DNA of 64,000 nt from Pseudopyrenochaeta lycopersici (taxonomy: Eukaryota; Ascomycota; Dothideomycetes; Pleosporales; Pseudopyrenochaetaceae): positions 124,001 through 188,000 of the forward strand of contig NHZP01000076.1 in the NCBI GenBank assembly GCA_003313425.1, in the 5' to 3' direction. The first letter of the stretch is position 1. Every line of letters begins with the position of its first letter. The notes under the pieces were generated by a model that saw only the letters and a list, made by a program, of their open reading frames with translations, was not told the origin of the DNA and did not search any database. A program made the translations under genes and the position numbers. Shown one piece after another: positions 1-11,900 of this stretch.

Positions 1-1080
1 CGGTAGAATAGCTAGTACACACTTATTAACAAAGCAAAAAAGACGCGAGTCTGTTCTGCTATACGGGAATATTAAGAGCGTTATTATAAGTAACTTAAGA
101 ACGACTTCCTTTTACTAGACTACTAGAGAGTCCTTAATAATACTTATCTCTTCCTCTAGCTATTCTATAAAGTTACACTAATATTATAAGGCGACATAAC
201 TATACTTAATTAAACTCTCTTTACTAACGATATTCTTATTCGCTACTTCTAGAAGTCTTAAGCTAAGCACGCAAATAACCCCTCCCTTCTCTCCTTAATT
301 ATTACTAGCTAGTACGCCTTTAATAAGTAGTTTATAAAGACAGAGGACTCTCCAGCATATGCGGCCGCTTTGCTCCTTCACCCTGCTCGCTGACGAGCTT
401 ATATTAACAAGTTCTAGAGGAAGGAGTAGTAGAAGAAGGCTGTTAATAATGCATGTAGGTTATAGGAAAGGAAATACGAGCAGATTAAGCGCGAAGTTGT
501 ACAACTAGACGAGCCTCTAATCGCAAAAGAACCTGACGAGTTTAAACTCCTTACGAGAGAGCTTAATCTTACTTCTTCGCGCGTTTACGCCTCTATAAGG
601 ACTTATTTAATAACTTTATAGACTGTAAACCTACTCCGCTTCCTCCTTATATAACAGCACTTAAATAGTAGCTTCGGCCTAAGCAGCAACGGGACTATCC
701 TCGCCTTTCACAAATAGTAATTAATATTCTCTCAATCCTAGCTATGTCTGCAGAACCTGAGCGAATATTCAGCAGAGAGCGGCGTACAATTACTTAGACG
801 CGAGCGAGTTTATCTAGGAACATAATTAAGAAGTTAGAGTGCTTAAAGAGTTGGCTTAGAGAGAATATTTTGGCGGAATTAGGCCTCAGCAGGAAGACGC
901 CTAGTGGCGACAGCAAGAGTAGTGGATAATAGCATATGTGGGCGGCACGTGACGCTACACCCTGCTAAGACTGCATCGTTTACCTATTGCGATAGGTAGG
1001 CGATAAACGATATAGATTTCCTTATGCAATACAATAACGATAAAGGCCTTATCGCGTATCGTTTATCGTTAACAGCTCTG
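1..1080 (+). mobile_element. hAT DNA transposon, 3' part, RIP-decayed
   Basis: The right-hand part of a hAT element that runs off the left edge of the window. At about 720-900 the plus strand reads through stops as a hAT C-terminal dimerisation region (ILSILAMSAEPERIFS..., then LSRNIIKKLECLKSWL). The 3' end carries repeated TATCGTTTATCG-like subterminal motifs at 985-1070 and finishes at CAGCTCTG (1073-1080). Read inward that is CAGAGCTG, a typical hAT CAG terminus. The left end is not visible, so no target duplication can be tested. TAG stops replace likely Gln and Trp codons, so it is not coding. Confidence 0.7.
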
Positions 1081-1088
1081 GGGTCAAG

Positions 1089-2730
1089 ATCTCCTAGTCT
1101 TCTGAATCAAGCGTATCTTTTAGGATGACATTCCGAGAATAATCCTCGTCTTGAATCCAGCGTCCTTTAGACTTCTCTCGTACGACACGTTAGCGCTTAG
1201 ATAATAAGAAGTCTTTAAAAGGGGCTTAGAGTTTAAGGAGTATCTTAATCTTGTCGTAGACGTTATTCTAGTAAGTATTGTTACTTCTATAGAGCTTACG
1301 CGTTTTAATTATATTCTATCTAGTTAGGTTAATAATAGACTTAAAGTATTTAAGTTAGGCCTAGTGCTACTATTTTTATCTTTATAGACTTACGTATATC
1401 TAAATAACTAGATTATAAGCCTTACTAACTAGTCCTATTCGCCTCTATTAATTTAACTCTTCCTTTAAATTTACTAGCACTAACCCTTTAAATTTAAAGA
1501 GGTTCTTATTAAAGCTGAATAAGAGATAGCAGGTAATAAGGTTAATAATATAGCCTACACAGCGCAGGCGGCGCTTATTAGGATTAAAGCTAAATTCTTC
1601 TCTAATTACTTTTATTGCTAAATTATTACTTAAAGCATTATCTAGTATAAAAAAGCTAAGTCTGTCTTAAATACTAAAGTCCTTAATTACAGAAATAACC
1701 TGCTCTGTAATATCTGTACCTGTATGCGAGTTAGTTTACTTAGGTGTTGCTAGCAGTATTATTTAGTTCTTAAATTCTGCATTAATAAAGTAAGTAATAA
1801 TACTATTAAGCGAGAGGCAATTTCTAGAGGTCTAGAGGTTGAAGGAGATGTAGATCTTACTAACAGAATCCTGCAACTCCTATTTAACTTTAGCCTTATA
1901 AATCCTATAGCCTTTTATAATCTAGTCTTTAATAGTCTTTATAGTAGGTATTATATCTTTTGCGCGGGGCGAGAGATAGGTAAGAAGGTCGCGAAACAGC
2001 TTACTATTAACCTGCCTAAATAATACATTATTATAGATAATCTAGTAAATAAGAAGCTTTTAGAAGGTAGCTTTATTAAAAGCTAATACTAGCGCATTTA
2101 ATATCTCTTACTCTTAAGACTTATTTGTATCTAAGGCTGCTAGCACTAATATACCCCTTCTTTTAAAAGAGATAATTTCTCTCTCCTTATTCTAAGTTTT
2201 ACCGTAAACTTAGCAGATATATTTAACTACATTCGTGCTTCCGCTGTTAACCTTATAATAATAAGCGTAATATGTCTGTAAAATTAGGTTAGAAGTATAG
2301 TAGCAGACATATAGCTACTAGCAGGCGCTAGTCTTAGTATGTTTAATTATTACGCTAAATTTCTAGATAAGTAAGTTTAGCCTAGCTATACGCCTTAAGA
2401 TTAGAATACTAAAGCTAGTAAGTTAAGACTAAACAACACTATTATATTTAAATTTTAATCCCTTAATTAGTAAGGCGTTAGCTGTACGCGCTTTTATGCT
2501 CTACTCTAACTTAAAAGTTAGCTCTATTAAGATATCTAAAGTAATATTAGAAACGCTATCTAGTAATAACTTTACTAACAACGTTAGTAAAGATAGTAAC
2601 GAAGGTTACTTAGAATAAGCTTGCTAAGCCTTCTTCGTAATATAGAACCTCTTTTAACATAGAAGTTTAGAGAGTTTGTACGTATAGTACAGAAAGTTAT
2701 ATAGAAAAAGGTTAATAGTATAAGATATAA
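1089..2730 (-). pseudogene. hAT transposase remnant (second element), RIP-decayed
   Basis: The minus strand at about 1440-1740 reads through stops as the core of a fungal hAT transposase: HTGTDITEQVISVIKDFSI, then FFILDNALSNNLAIKVI, then LRCVGYIINLI. These match the usual THD..SVI.DN..N.K and RC.AHIINL blocks of the family. The N-terminal part should lie towards 2700 but is too decayed to read with confidence. Both boundaries are approximate. The element is AT-rich and shot with TAG stops. Confidence 0.6.
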
Positions 2731-3956
2731 TAGGTCCGCGGTGGTGTTTATAGATATAGTAATAGTATTATTAAATGTAATAGCCCCTAAGCCCCTACAT
2801 ATAATATTAAATATAATATTAGATGTAATATTAAATGTGATAGTAGATGTGATAGTAGAGGCAATGTACTATACCGATGCCTTGAAATGGATGGATTTGG
2901 ATATCCATTCTGCATCTGGATAACCGAGATTTGGATGGCTTTTCCAAACACGTCCAATTCAGATCCATCCATTCCTCACACTGCCTGGCAGGCACAGACG
3001 AACAAAATTCCGTGAGCAAGCTACTCAATATGACACTCCCATCGAGCGGAACAGCACCCATCTAGCCATGATATAGCGACACGAGACACGATGACGGAGC
3101 ACAGACACCCATAGAGCACAACAGTCACACAACAGTCACCGACGGGCTCCTGGTCAGCCCGTCACCAGCCGACAATGTCTGCAACGTCCCACATCGACGA
3201 GTCTTTAGGCCGAACAGCATGACCTCTCGCACGAGTCAACTCACAGACAATCGGCATGTTACTATCAATGCCAAACAATACTACAGATCATCAGACAGCC
3301 TTGCCCACTGTCGCCCCAACCTAGTGTCGAAGGATTGGTGCCCCTTCGACACACCTGACAAGGTCTGAGGAGATACGCGCGAGAGCTCTCATGTTCAGTA
3401 AGCCTGACGGTACGCACGAGCGGAGCATCGACCTCACCGAGCTGTATCACGGCAGAAAGCTGCTGCTGCTGCGCTCAGTGGCAGGCCACACCACAAAACA
3501 CAGCTACATAGGAACCTAGTGGACGGCATCAAAACACTGAAGGGCATCGAGAACGAGAGAACACATTCTATGCCTCGGGGGCACGGAGGCAAGCTAGCAA
3601 ACACGAAATCTGAACGCTAGGGGGAGACTGAAGGTATTGCGGTCGCAACACATGAGGCAACACGCCTCTACGAGCCTTGAACCAAAGCTACAAACACAAG
3701 GCTTCAACCACGGCATACACATAGGGAACAACAATCTAAAGAACAGAAACACAGGCAAAACACGTCACTTTTTAAGACGACATGTACATAGTCGTAGATG
3801 GAAACCAGACAACGGCCGACCTCTGGGAACAGCTGGCTCTTGTTTTCAGGGGTGACGTGGGGCGGCACGGACGAACGTGTGTGCCGCGTCGACTGTTAGC
3901 CAAGTTAGCCAACCGAGCATAGCTGCGGAGAAAACGCGGCTGAAACCGAGTAGGAA

Positions 3957-3998
<42 letters not shown>

Positions 3999-4408
3999 GT
4001 TACGAGCATGGATTGTGGAGATGACAGAGGTGCTGGGTAATTGGAATAAGAACGGGCTTATCCAGACGCTCTACATACCGGCAGAAGATCCTGACAATAT
4101 CACAGCCGAAGTAGAAAGCGACGACAATAGGCTTTCCGGACTATAGGTGCCCAAAGTGTCTGAAACACCACGGATTCTATATGCTTGTCCCAATCGGGTA
4201 ATTCCTTGGCAATATTATCAATTCAATATCAATCTTGGGTCTGGATATCCATTCAATATCAATATCACCTTTATCAATCAATATTGTATTGCCGACAAGT
4301 CTGGCTCCTTAACATCGAATTGGGCCGGAGGAGCACCCTGGAGTGCTGCCTTCGAGATTCCCGTGATTTTCCGTAGCGACGCCTTATCGCCCAGCGATAA
4401 GACGCAAA
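2731..4408. other. Higher-GC stretch, no recognisable gene
   Basis: Base composition changes near 2880 from RIP-type AT-rich DNA to ordinary composition. ORFs in the region are short, overlap on both strands, and resemble no family I know. The one at 3877-4146 is carried by a TCA microsatellite. At 4200-4300 there is a run of CAATATC and GATATCC-like short repeats. It could be the wreck of a host gene, but nothing identifies it. Confidence 0.4.
3958..3998. repeat. (TCA)n microsatellite
   Basis: About 13 uninterrupted TCA units. In the plus frame they would encode poly-Ser, but the surrounding reading frame has no other support as a gene. Confidence 0.9.
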
Positions 4409-4527
4409 CTACGACAAATTTCTGGGTGCTGTTTTGGATATGCATTCACGATGATGGGCCGGGAGACCAAGTTTACACCTTACTACAAACCTTTGGTCCC
4501 TTATGTCAAAAGATTGCGGAGAAAGGT

Positions 4528-5005
4528 ATTTCAGGTGGCCATCAGGCGGACGTCCCGTCCTGCTTGAAGATCTCGGAGCTTGGCTAGAAAATTGGCGGCG
4601 AGTACCGTCCTGGCATTCATCTAGAGCATCGATCACTACATGAACAGAAGGATAATGTGCAAACATGTCTCGGAGCGCGCTGTAGATCTCGTCAAGTGAT
4701 GGCTTAGTCCCCCGGTCAGCATGCCGTTGGTATAATCGTTCTACAGGCTCGATGGCCGACAATCGACCCTGTACTAGCTGCTTGAGGGTGGCTGCCAGCA
4801 TACTAGAAGCATCCTGGTCCTCCTGAGCTTTGTAGTTGCAGTACACGAAGGCAACTCCATGTGAGCTGTTCTGCGCCGACTCTAGCAAATGATTGATCGC
4901 GATAGCTGCTATCATGGTCTTGCCGGCTCCTTGAATACCTGGGCAGAAGAGAGTGGCCTTCGGCTCAATAAGCCACCGTGCTACTTCAGGCGCGTCCTCT
5001 TCCTA
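4528..5005 (-). pseudogene. NACHT-domain NLR fragment
   Basis: The minus strand encodes the nucleotide-binding core of a fungal NACHT protein. It has a pre-Walker segment (EVARWLIEP), the Walker A (ATLFCPGIQGAGKTMIAA), the FVYCNYKAQEDQ block and a Walker B (VHVVIDALDECQDGTR). These blocks in this order are typical of fungal NACHT-ankyrin and NACHT-WD proteins. A one-base frameshift near 4590 moves the continuation (LAKLRDLQAGRDVRLMAT) into another frame, which then stops. A TAG stop lies just upstream of EDAPEVARWL. Neither the N-terminal effector domain nor the C-terminal repeats are present, so this is a broken fragment about 24 kb from the intact NLR at 30037. Confidence 0.8.
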
Positions 5006-5881
5006 GCCTACAAAATAAAGTCTCTTCCATTTACCACTCATTCAAAGCATTAAGCGATGTCTCTATGTTAGGATACTAGGGCCTAAGGATCCGTTTCCGT
5101 AGCTAGAAGCACACTCAGAGTAAGAAAGCCTCTTCATTGCGGCTTTATAGCTTCTATAAGTAAATATAGCCCTAGTAATAGGTCTTATATATTAGTGTAT
5201 TGTTCTGTAGGTATAAGTGTGTAATCTGAGCTCGAAAGTAGTCGGACTATTTAGTTCTGGCGGAGACTAGTCATGTGATGTAGTCCTAGGCTTACAGCTT
5301 CAGTAGAAACGCGAGGTCATTTAGGTTAGTCAGGGTGTAAGGATACTCCTCTCTAAGCACCCTCTTTCTTGTCTCTTACTTCCTTCCACCGCCCCTTTTA
5401 AGGTTTGTCAGCATCTACACGTACTTAGGAGTAGCGTGTTTCATTTCTGCTTATATAACCGGAGGATATATATTCACTCATTTAATACTCTTATCGCCAG
5501 TAATCTCTTTTTCTAATTAAATGGGGCCTTTAAATAGAGAGTGAGCTATAGCACTATAAGAGCTTTAATTGAGGTGACGGAATCGCTTGTCTTATATTAC
5601 CCTTTATATAAAGTAATTTAGCACCTGATTAATTTAAGTACTGGCAAATGACCGCCATGCTACTACTTGGCGTAATAATTACGAGTTATATGGGGGTCGA
5701 TTTGTTCCCGAGATCACGCGCGTTATTAAGCGAGAACCCCCAACCTCTAGGATAACCTCTGGTATACTTCGAGTCTTGGCACGCCCGGAGGGCCCCCCTT
5801 TTTTTAATTTTTGCACCATGTTGTGCGCGAAATGGGAGCAAAAATGCAGGCGATACAGGAGCGCATGGCTTATAGCATTCA
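5006..5881. other. AT-rich stretch without a recognisable gene
   Basis: Mixed RIP-like sequence between the NACHT fragment and the GCR1_C pseudogene. Pyrimidine tracts (5340-5400) and a C/T homopolymer patch near 5790-5810 are visible. I found no family match on either strand. Confidence 0.4.
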
Positions 5882-6827
5882 CTACGAAGCGCACTTTTTC
5901 TGCTTGTTAAGTAGCTGGTACAGCTGATAGAGCGACAATTGACCCCGTTGCCGAACTAGCTCTACTTCCTCCACTGCGGCGCCTATACTTATACCCTGTG
6001 CCTGCCGTCTCTGGATTTTATTAATGATAACCTTTCGTCGCCTATAGAATACCTGTTCGCTGTGCTTCTAACGCTAGCGAGACCCGTACAGATCCTCTAA
6101 TCCTTGTACAGACAGACTACCTATAAGACCTACCGTCTACTCCCTCTATAGCTGTGGGACAGTTGTTACCGCGCGGGAGAGAACGTACAACGGCGGCGGC
6201 GGCGGCGGCGGCTGCAGCTGCAGCTGCTCTGGCTCCTGTAGCTCCTGGGAGAAGAGCGCGGTAGCGGCGGGCTTTACTGTTATTACTGCTGAAGCAGGCG
6301 TAGCAGAGCTGGAAGCCGCCGTTATTGTTGTACAACGCGTAGTAGGATGTAGCGTTAGGGAGATACGGCCCTTAAGTAAGTCCCCCAGCCGTATCTCGAT
6401 TCTGTTAAGCCGCTCTCTCGTTTCCGCACCCCAGTCGTTAACCTCTCGCGTGAGGCCCTGCTGTAGGATGCTCAGACGCTCAGTAATAGCAGGAAGCGTC
6501 TTCCAAATCTGTACTTCTTCGGGCTCCTCCACGTCTAGTAGCGAAAGCTCCACGTCCTTTGCAAACGCCAGGTAATCAGCTCGGGCGAAGATAGGGTCGG
6601 CCCAGATCGGGTGCGCAGGAAACTCTTGCCTCATGACTACCAAATCCTGAAGGAGGATGATGCGGAGCTGCTGCAGTAAACGGAGGAAGCCTTGAGCCGC
6701 GAGGTCGGTGCGATCGTCGTCGTCGTCGTCGTCGGCGGCGGCGGCATGGCCATTCTTCTCCTCCTCCTCTCCACCGTCCGCGTACGAGTCGAACCACGCC
6801 AGACATTCGTTGACAAAAGGCCGCACG
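5882..6827 (-). pseudogene. GCR1_C / Ndc10-like DNA-binding protein, 5'-truncated, with stops
   Basis: The minus strand carries a 226-residue open stretch (6826-6146) that includes FLRLLQQLRIILLQDLVVM, then FPAHPIWADPIF. This is the pattern of fungal proteins combining an Ndc10_II-like region with a C-terminal GCR1_C domain, many of them Crypton-type recombinase relatives. Past a TAG it continues in the same frame as RE*TVGL, LEDLYGSR*R*K and FYRRRKVIINKIQRRQAQG, a good GCR1_C pattern if the TAGs were TGG (Trp). The reading ends at a stop at 5882-5884. Acidic and poly-Pro tracts come from GTC and GGC microsatellites. The N-terminus is cut off exactly at the terminus of the hAT element at 6828. 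Confidence 0.65.
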
Positions 6828-7175
6828 CAGGCTTGTCGTCAACAGTTGGATTATTGCCAATACCAATATATATTGCCAATACCAATACTAATACCAATCC
6901 AATAGGGTTCTAGCCTTATTGGCAGCTTATTGGCAAATACTACATAGTTTCTTCTGCATTTTCTAGCCTTATAAGTGCTGCAAATCACGTATTAGCAGTA
7001 ATTTAATTATATATATAAGTAATGCTTAATATATTACTGCTCTTCAAGTGTAGTTGTAGGTGCTTAGCAAAGCCTCGGCTAGCTAACAGAACCCCTCAAA
7101 TTTGAACACTCAGCACCCCCCAAGTTATTCTAGCTATTAACAACCAAACTTCATCGAATTCTATTCACATACGGT

Positions 7176-8720
7176 CTGTTTTGTTAAATATAGACCCTAC
7201 AGAACAGGCAAATGATACAGCTTCTGTAGCTTATTACTTATCTCTAACGCCAGCGGCTAGCCGCAAACGAACTGCTAGTCAGTCTACTTCTAGCGAGCAT
7301 GCTGCAACAAGATCTTCTAAAAAGCGAGCTCTTAGAATATAGTCCTACGCCTGGAGGCTAGGCCCTAGCGAACTAACGCATAATAAGAACTGTAATCTAA
7401 TCTAGTACTGTGCAGATCTAGGATGTAACACTCCTTATCTTGTGTATAGTGTCTAGTTAACAAACGCTGCTTAAAACTATATAAAATTAAAGTATAGTAT
7501 AATTATTAAAGAGGAGGAAGAGTCTCTAGTTAGGAAAGCAATAAATATGTTACTAGAGAAGTTATTTAAGAATGCAGAAGAGCAGGTTAATAAAAAGAAA
7601 GAGAAAGTGCAGAGGGAGGTATTTTTATCTGTTATTAAGAGAGAGGAAGTTTAAGAGGCTCTAGCTTAACTTATTATAGCCTAGAACTTACTGTATAACG
7701 CTGTTAAATAGCTAGAATTAGGTAGTATTCTTATTTAACTTAATCTGGCAGTTAAATACTTCCTTATTAATTCTTACACAACTATCCCTTGTGTTATTAA
7801 AACCTGCTTTAATTTACGCTAAGAGGAAGTTAAAGCTAAGATGCTTAATATAGAATATAAAATACACCTCGCTGCAGACGCCTAGAGTAGCCCTAATCGT
7901 AAACAGTTCCTTACTATAACAGCCTACTTTGTTAACCGCGATAGTATCCTTTAGAAGTATACTCTTAGATTTATTAAGCTACTAGACTCTAAGAAGGGAA
8001 TTTACTAGTTTAAAGCTCTTCTTTCCTACCTAGAGAAGTATAAGATATAGGCAAAGCTAGGCTACTTTATTAGTAATAATAACAGTACTAATAACGTCCT
8101 CTGCTATTAACTTAAGGCCTAGCTTAGACTTAAAGGTATCTAGAATTAGAAGGCAGCCTACTAAAGAATCTACTGCTAAGGGCACGTTCTTAATATTATT
8201 GCTTTAGCATTCTTATTTACTAAGGACAAAGAAGCTGTTAAAGCTGTAATTAAGCAGCTTACAGAGGATAAGACACTTAGTTTTAAGAAGCTACTAACAG
8301 AGAACTTTAAAGAAGCTACAGCTATTAAATGGCGTTAAATAGGCTTACTTAGAAAGCTTTATAACTTCGTTAAGTAGCTCCGATCTAATTATAATAAGTA
8401 CTACAAGTTTAAGTAGATAGCTAGCCGGATAATACTAATAGACAACGACACCTAGTAGAATAGCTAGCTTTAAATGCTAGAGGTGGCTTACGATAACGAA
8501 GATACTATTAACAAGTTCCTACACTTAAACTACAGCTAACTTAAAAGGGACTATCTTACTCCTAGTAATTAGGAACTCCTCTACTATACTCGCGACTTCC
8601 TTAAACCTCTTAAATAAGCTACTAAGTTCTGTAAGAGCCCTTTTACTTACCTAGATTAAATACTATACATAATAGACTTTATACTTACTTATTTAAAGGA
8701 ATCTAAGGCAAGTAATATTA
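7176..8720 (+). pseudogene. hAT transposase, N-terminal and central part
   Basis: The plus strand reads through many TAG stops as a hAT transposase. Recognisable pieces are a basic N-terminus (PAASRKRTASQSTSSEHAA), a degenerate BED-like stretch, KIHLAADA.SSPNRKQFLTITAYFVN (the D.WTS....YL.IT.H..D block), FISNNNSTNNVLCY and GHVLNIIALAFLF (RC.AHI.NL block). The frame is then interrupted by the Copia element inserted at 8726. The stops fit RIP of CAG and TGG codons. Confidence 0.7.
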
Positions 8721-8725
8721 ATTTA

Positions 8726-8848
8726 TGTTGGCGGGCAGCAGGCAGGAGGAACTAGGTTGATTCCTATCAAATGAGACACAAGGGAACTATATACCCTGTG
8801 GATGCTTATATAACAGAGCACGTGAGGAGCTAACCGTGTTGGCTAACA
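8726..8848 (-). repeat. Copia copy 1, 3' LTR
   Basis: A 123-bp LTR, identical base for base to the partner at 14013-14135. It is followed inside the element by a C-run at 8851-8857, which on the element strand is the polypurine tract (G-run) just upstream of the 3' LTR. Confidence 0.95.
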
Positions 8849-8929
8849 CACCCCCCCAGCTTGAGTAAATGAAGAGCAACGAAAGCTGTAAATGAGTGTC
8901 CTCAAGCGTCTGCCTCTACTGTAGTTGGT

Positions 8930-11900
8930 AGTCCCACCCCCCCAGGTCCTGCAGACTGAGAGCAGTACTCTCTAATTCCTCTCGAATCCTTGATAGGTCA
9001 CTTAGTCCTAGCTGGCGTACGAAGTCAGCGTGCTTCTATTAACTAAGGATCTTTGTAAGGCTATCAGCTAGCATCTCTATAGTAGCCTTCTAGTCTACCT
9101 ACAGTCTGCCTTCTGCTACCTCCTGACGTAACTAATAATGATGTACGTCTACATGCTTCAGCTTCGTCTGAAGCTTGTTAACTGCCTTTATCACGATTAA
9201 GACAGTCTGCTAGTTATCACACTACAGTGCTAGTGTAAACTTAGGGTTAAATTAAATAGCTTAAAAGAAGCGTTGCCACTATTCCATCTCTGATCCTGCA
9301 AGGGATAGAGATAGCAGCTTAGCCTTAGTAGTCGATTTTGTAACTAATTATTAGACTGTTACCTTCTAGTTAATAGGCAGTCTATATAGTTTAAAGATGT
9401 AGCCTTAAGAGCTTCGGCGAGTTTCAGGCTCATCTGCGAAGGCCGTATCTAATGCACTATAAAAGAGAGGTTCTTAGTCTAGCTCCTGCTAAGCTAGTAA
9501 TATGATGCTAGTTATGCTGTGCTGGATGTCCCCTAACGCTCGAATAGCTAGGTGCTTTGTGCCTATTAGGTATCTCCACATATGGTTGGCAGCGTGCAGG
9601 TGCTTTTGCCCTGGATTCTGTAGGTAGCGTGCAAGGATTAAGTGCGCTCTCGCGACGTCTGGTCGCGTCAAGGTTAAGATATACGCCAGTGAGCTAACTA
9701 GTTGCTAATACTTTTGTTTTTAAGCAGCACTTAGTTCCTCTGTCAAAGGCAAGAGGACGTTATCCCTTAGTAGCACATCTGGGTATCTTGTATTCCCCTT
9801 AAGATTAAATTTCGCTGCGATCTTATTAATAAATAAGTCTTATGCTAGGTAGATTAATTAAGTAAGCTCCTCGCGGATTACACGGATGCTAAGGAACTAC
9901 TTTAGCTCGCCTAGCTCACGGATCTCGTACGTTCTAAGCATCTATTGCTTAAACGTCTAGTAGTAGCTTATATTAAGCGGATGGACGAGGACGACAATAT
10001 CGTCTATATAGAAAAAGACGATTAGACGGTCGTTCGTGTATAGGCACGGTGCTCCTAGCACAGGCCTTAACCTAAGCTTCTTTAAGGTTAATAAGAGCTC
10101 CTAGTACTATAGTAGTAGTGCTTCCTTAAGGCTATAGAGCGCTCGCTAAAGCTTAAGAAGCTTGCTAAACTTATCTGTAAACCCTTTAGGCGTATAACAG
10201 TATATCTTACGTAGTAGTTAAGCGTTAAGAAAGGCGTTTAGGGCGTTAAAATGAAACATCTTTAGGTTAAATACTACTACTAATGCTACAAGAGATTAAA
10301 AGACCTTAATAGCTAACGTTGTAGTATACGTCTTACCCTATGCCTCCTGCAGGTCTCCTTATACGTATATACGCGCCTTAAACTTGTATAGGTACCCGTC
10401 TTTGTTAAACTTATATAAGAATACCTATATTAAGGGTAGAACCTTAGCATCTGCTGTTGTTACAGTAACCTCCGTACGCTTAAAGTAATCTTTTAACTAG
10501 CAGCTGTTAAGCTCTGCTCGTGCTGCCTCTCTAAACTTAGCACTAAATAGATAATCCTTTACTTCCTTCTATCGCTTTAGCGGCTCTAACAGTTAGTCAC
10601 GATGTAGCCTTGACCTAGGCATCTCACCTACGAGCTTCAAAGGAGCTGTTAGATTCAATGCTACTGCGAATGCTCTGTAGTATGTAGCTAGGGCCTAGTT
10701 AGCTAGCCTCCTAGCTCTCTTCCCTTCTATAATATTACTACTACTTCTAACAGCAGGATTAGCTATCTTTAGTGCATTATTCTGCTAACGATCTAGTACA
10801 TAGTCGTCTGTATTACTCTATCCTCTAGGCCACTCAGATGGTAGCTTTCGTGGTCGGCCTCGCCTGCCTGTTGTAGCTGGCCTAAGTAGTCCATCTGGCC
10901 TACTTGGTCTATCTAGTCTACTTATGACTGTAGACGTGTCATTCTTATAATGTGTCTGCAGCTTATTAAGCAGCTGTTCTTAAACCTATTCTTTAGTGCC
11001 TTAATCTTCAGCACTAACTTGTTCTACTAGCTCTGTAGCTCGGCCTAATTCTCTATTATCGCCTGCCTCCTATTAAGGTAGTGCAGTACTACAATCTAAT
11101 AGTTCTAGTGTTAGTAGAAAGCCCTAGTCCTTATAGAACTCTGCCACCATGTTATTTTCAGCTATCTCTGTAGAACGAGCTGTCTCATCGTTAAGCTAAT
11201 ACCTCTAGTTCTGCAGTATCTCTTAATTAGCCTCTATCTCCTGTACCTAAGGTATGTTGAGATAGTTAATATCTTCTCGTATAATAGCTTCTCTCTCAGC
11301 TTTCTTGTAGTCGTTAAAAAGGCTGTTCTTCTTAAATATTACGTCTCTTACGCGTATCACCTAGCTCTTCTTTGGCAGCTAGATACGGAAGATATTCGTT
11401 AAGTTGTACCCTGTAAGGTATCCTATAAATATACGAGACTTAAGCTTATCTACTTTCTTTAGCTTCTTATTTAGGATATAGGCTTTGCAGCCTATCTGTA
11501 AAAAGTGGGCAACTAAAGGCTGCCTGCCATAGACTAGCTCATATGGCGTCTTCCATGCGATTAACTTGGTAGGCGTGACATTGACGATTCGAGCTACTGT
11601 ACCTGCTAGCTTATTTAACAGCAACTTTGGCAGTCCTGCCTTAATTCGAAGTGATCTTGCTCTTGTTATGATCACGTTCCCTGCTTGCTCTGCGGCTCCT
11701 AGCTGTTCAGGCGTGTCAGGGGCTCGAAGCTTAACCTTGAGGCCAGCCTGCCTCGCGATCTTATAGAGCTGTAAGCTATATCCGCGATCGCTGTCAACCT
11801 TAAGGACAACAATAGTATGTCTATACTAGCGTTTAATCTTGTTTATTAGCGCTCGCAACGCTGCTATCACGACAGGTAGTGTTTTATTAGCAAGAGTCGT

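Noticed and set aside
3957..4000. CRISPR-like array
   Set aside because: Simple trinucleotide repeat without spacers; no CRISPR array anywhere in the window.
3877..4146. Poly-Ser ORF as a gene
   Set aside because: Its length depends on a TCA microsatellite, there is no domain, and start context and neighbours give no support.
4147..4587. 146-codon plus ORF
   Set aside because: It overlaps the antisense NACHT fragment, which has clear motifs; the plus reading has none.
6692..6913. Plus ORFs with poly-Val or poly-Ser
   Set aside because: Shadows of the GTC/GGC microsatellite in the GCR1_C pseudogene on the other strand.
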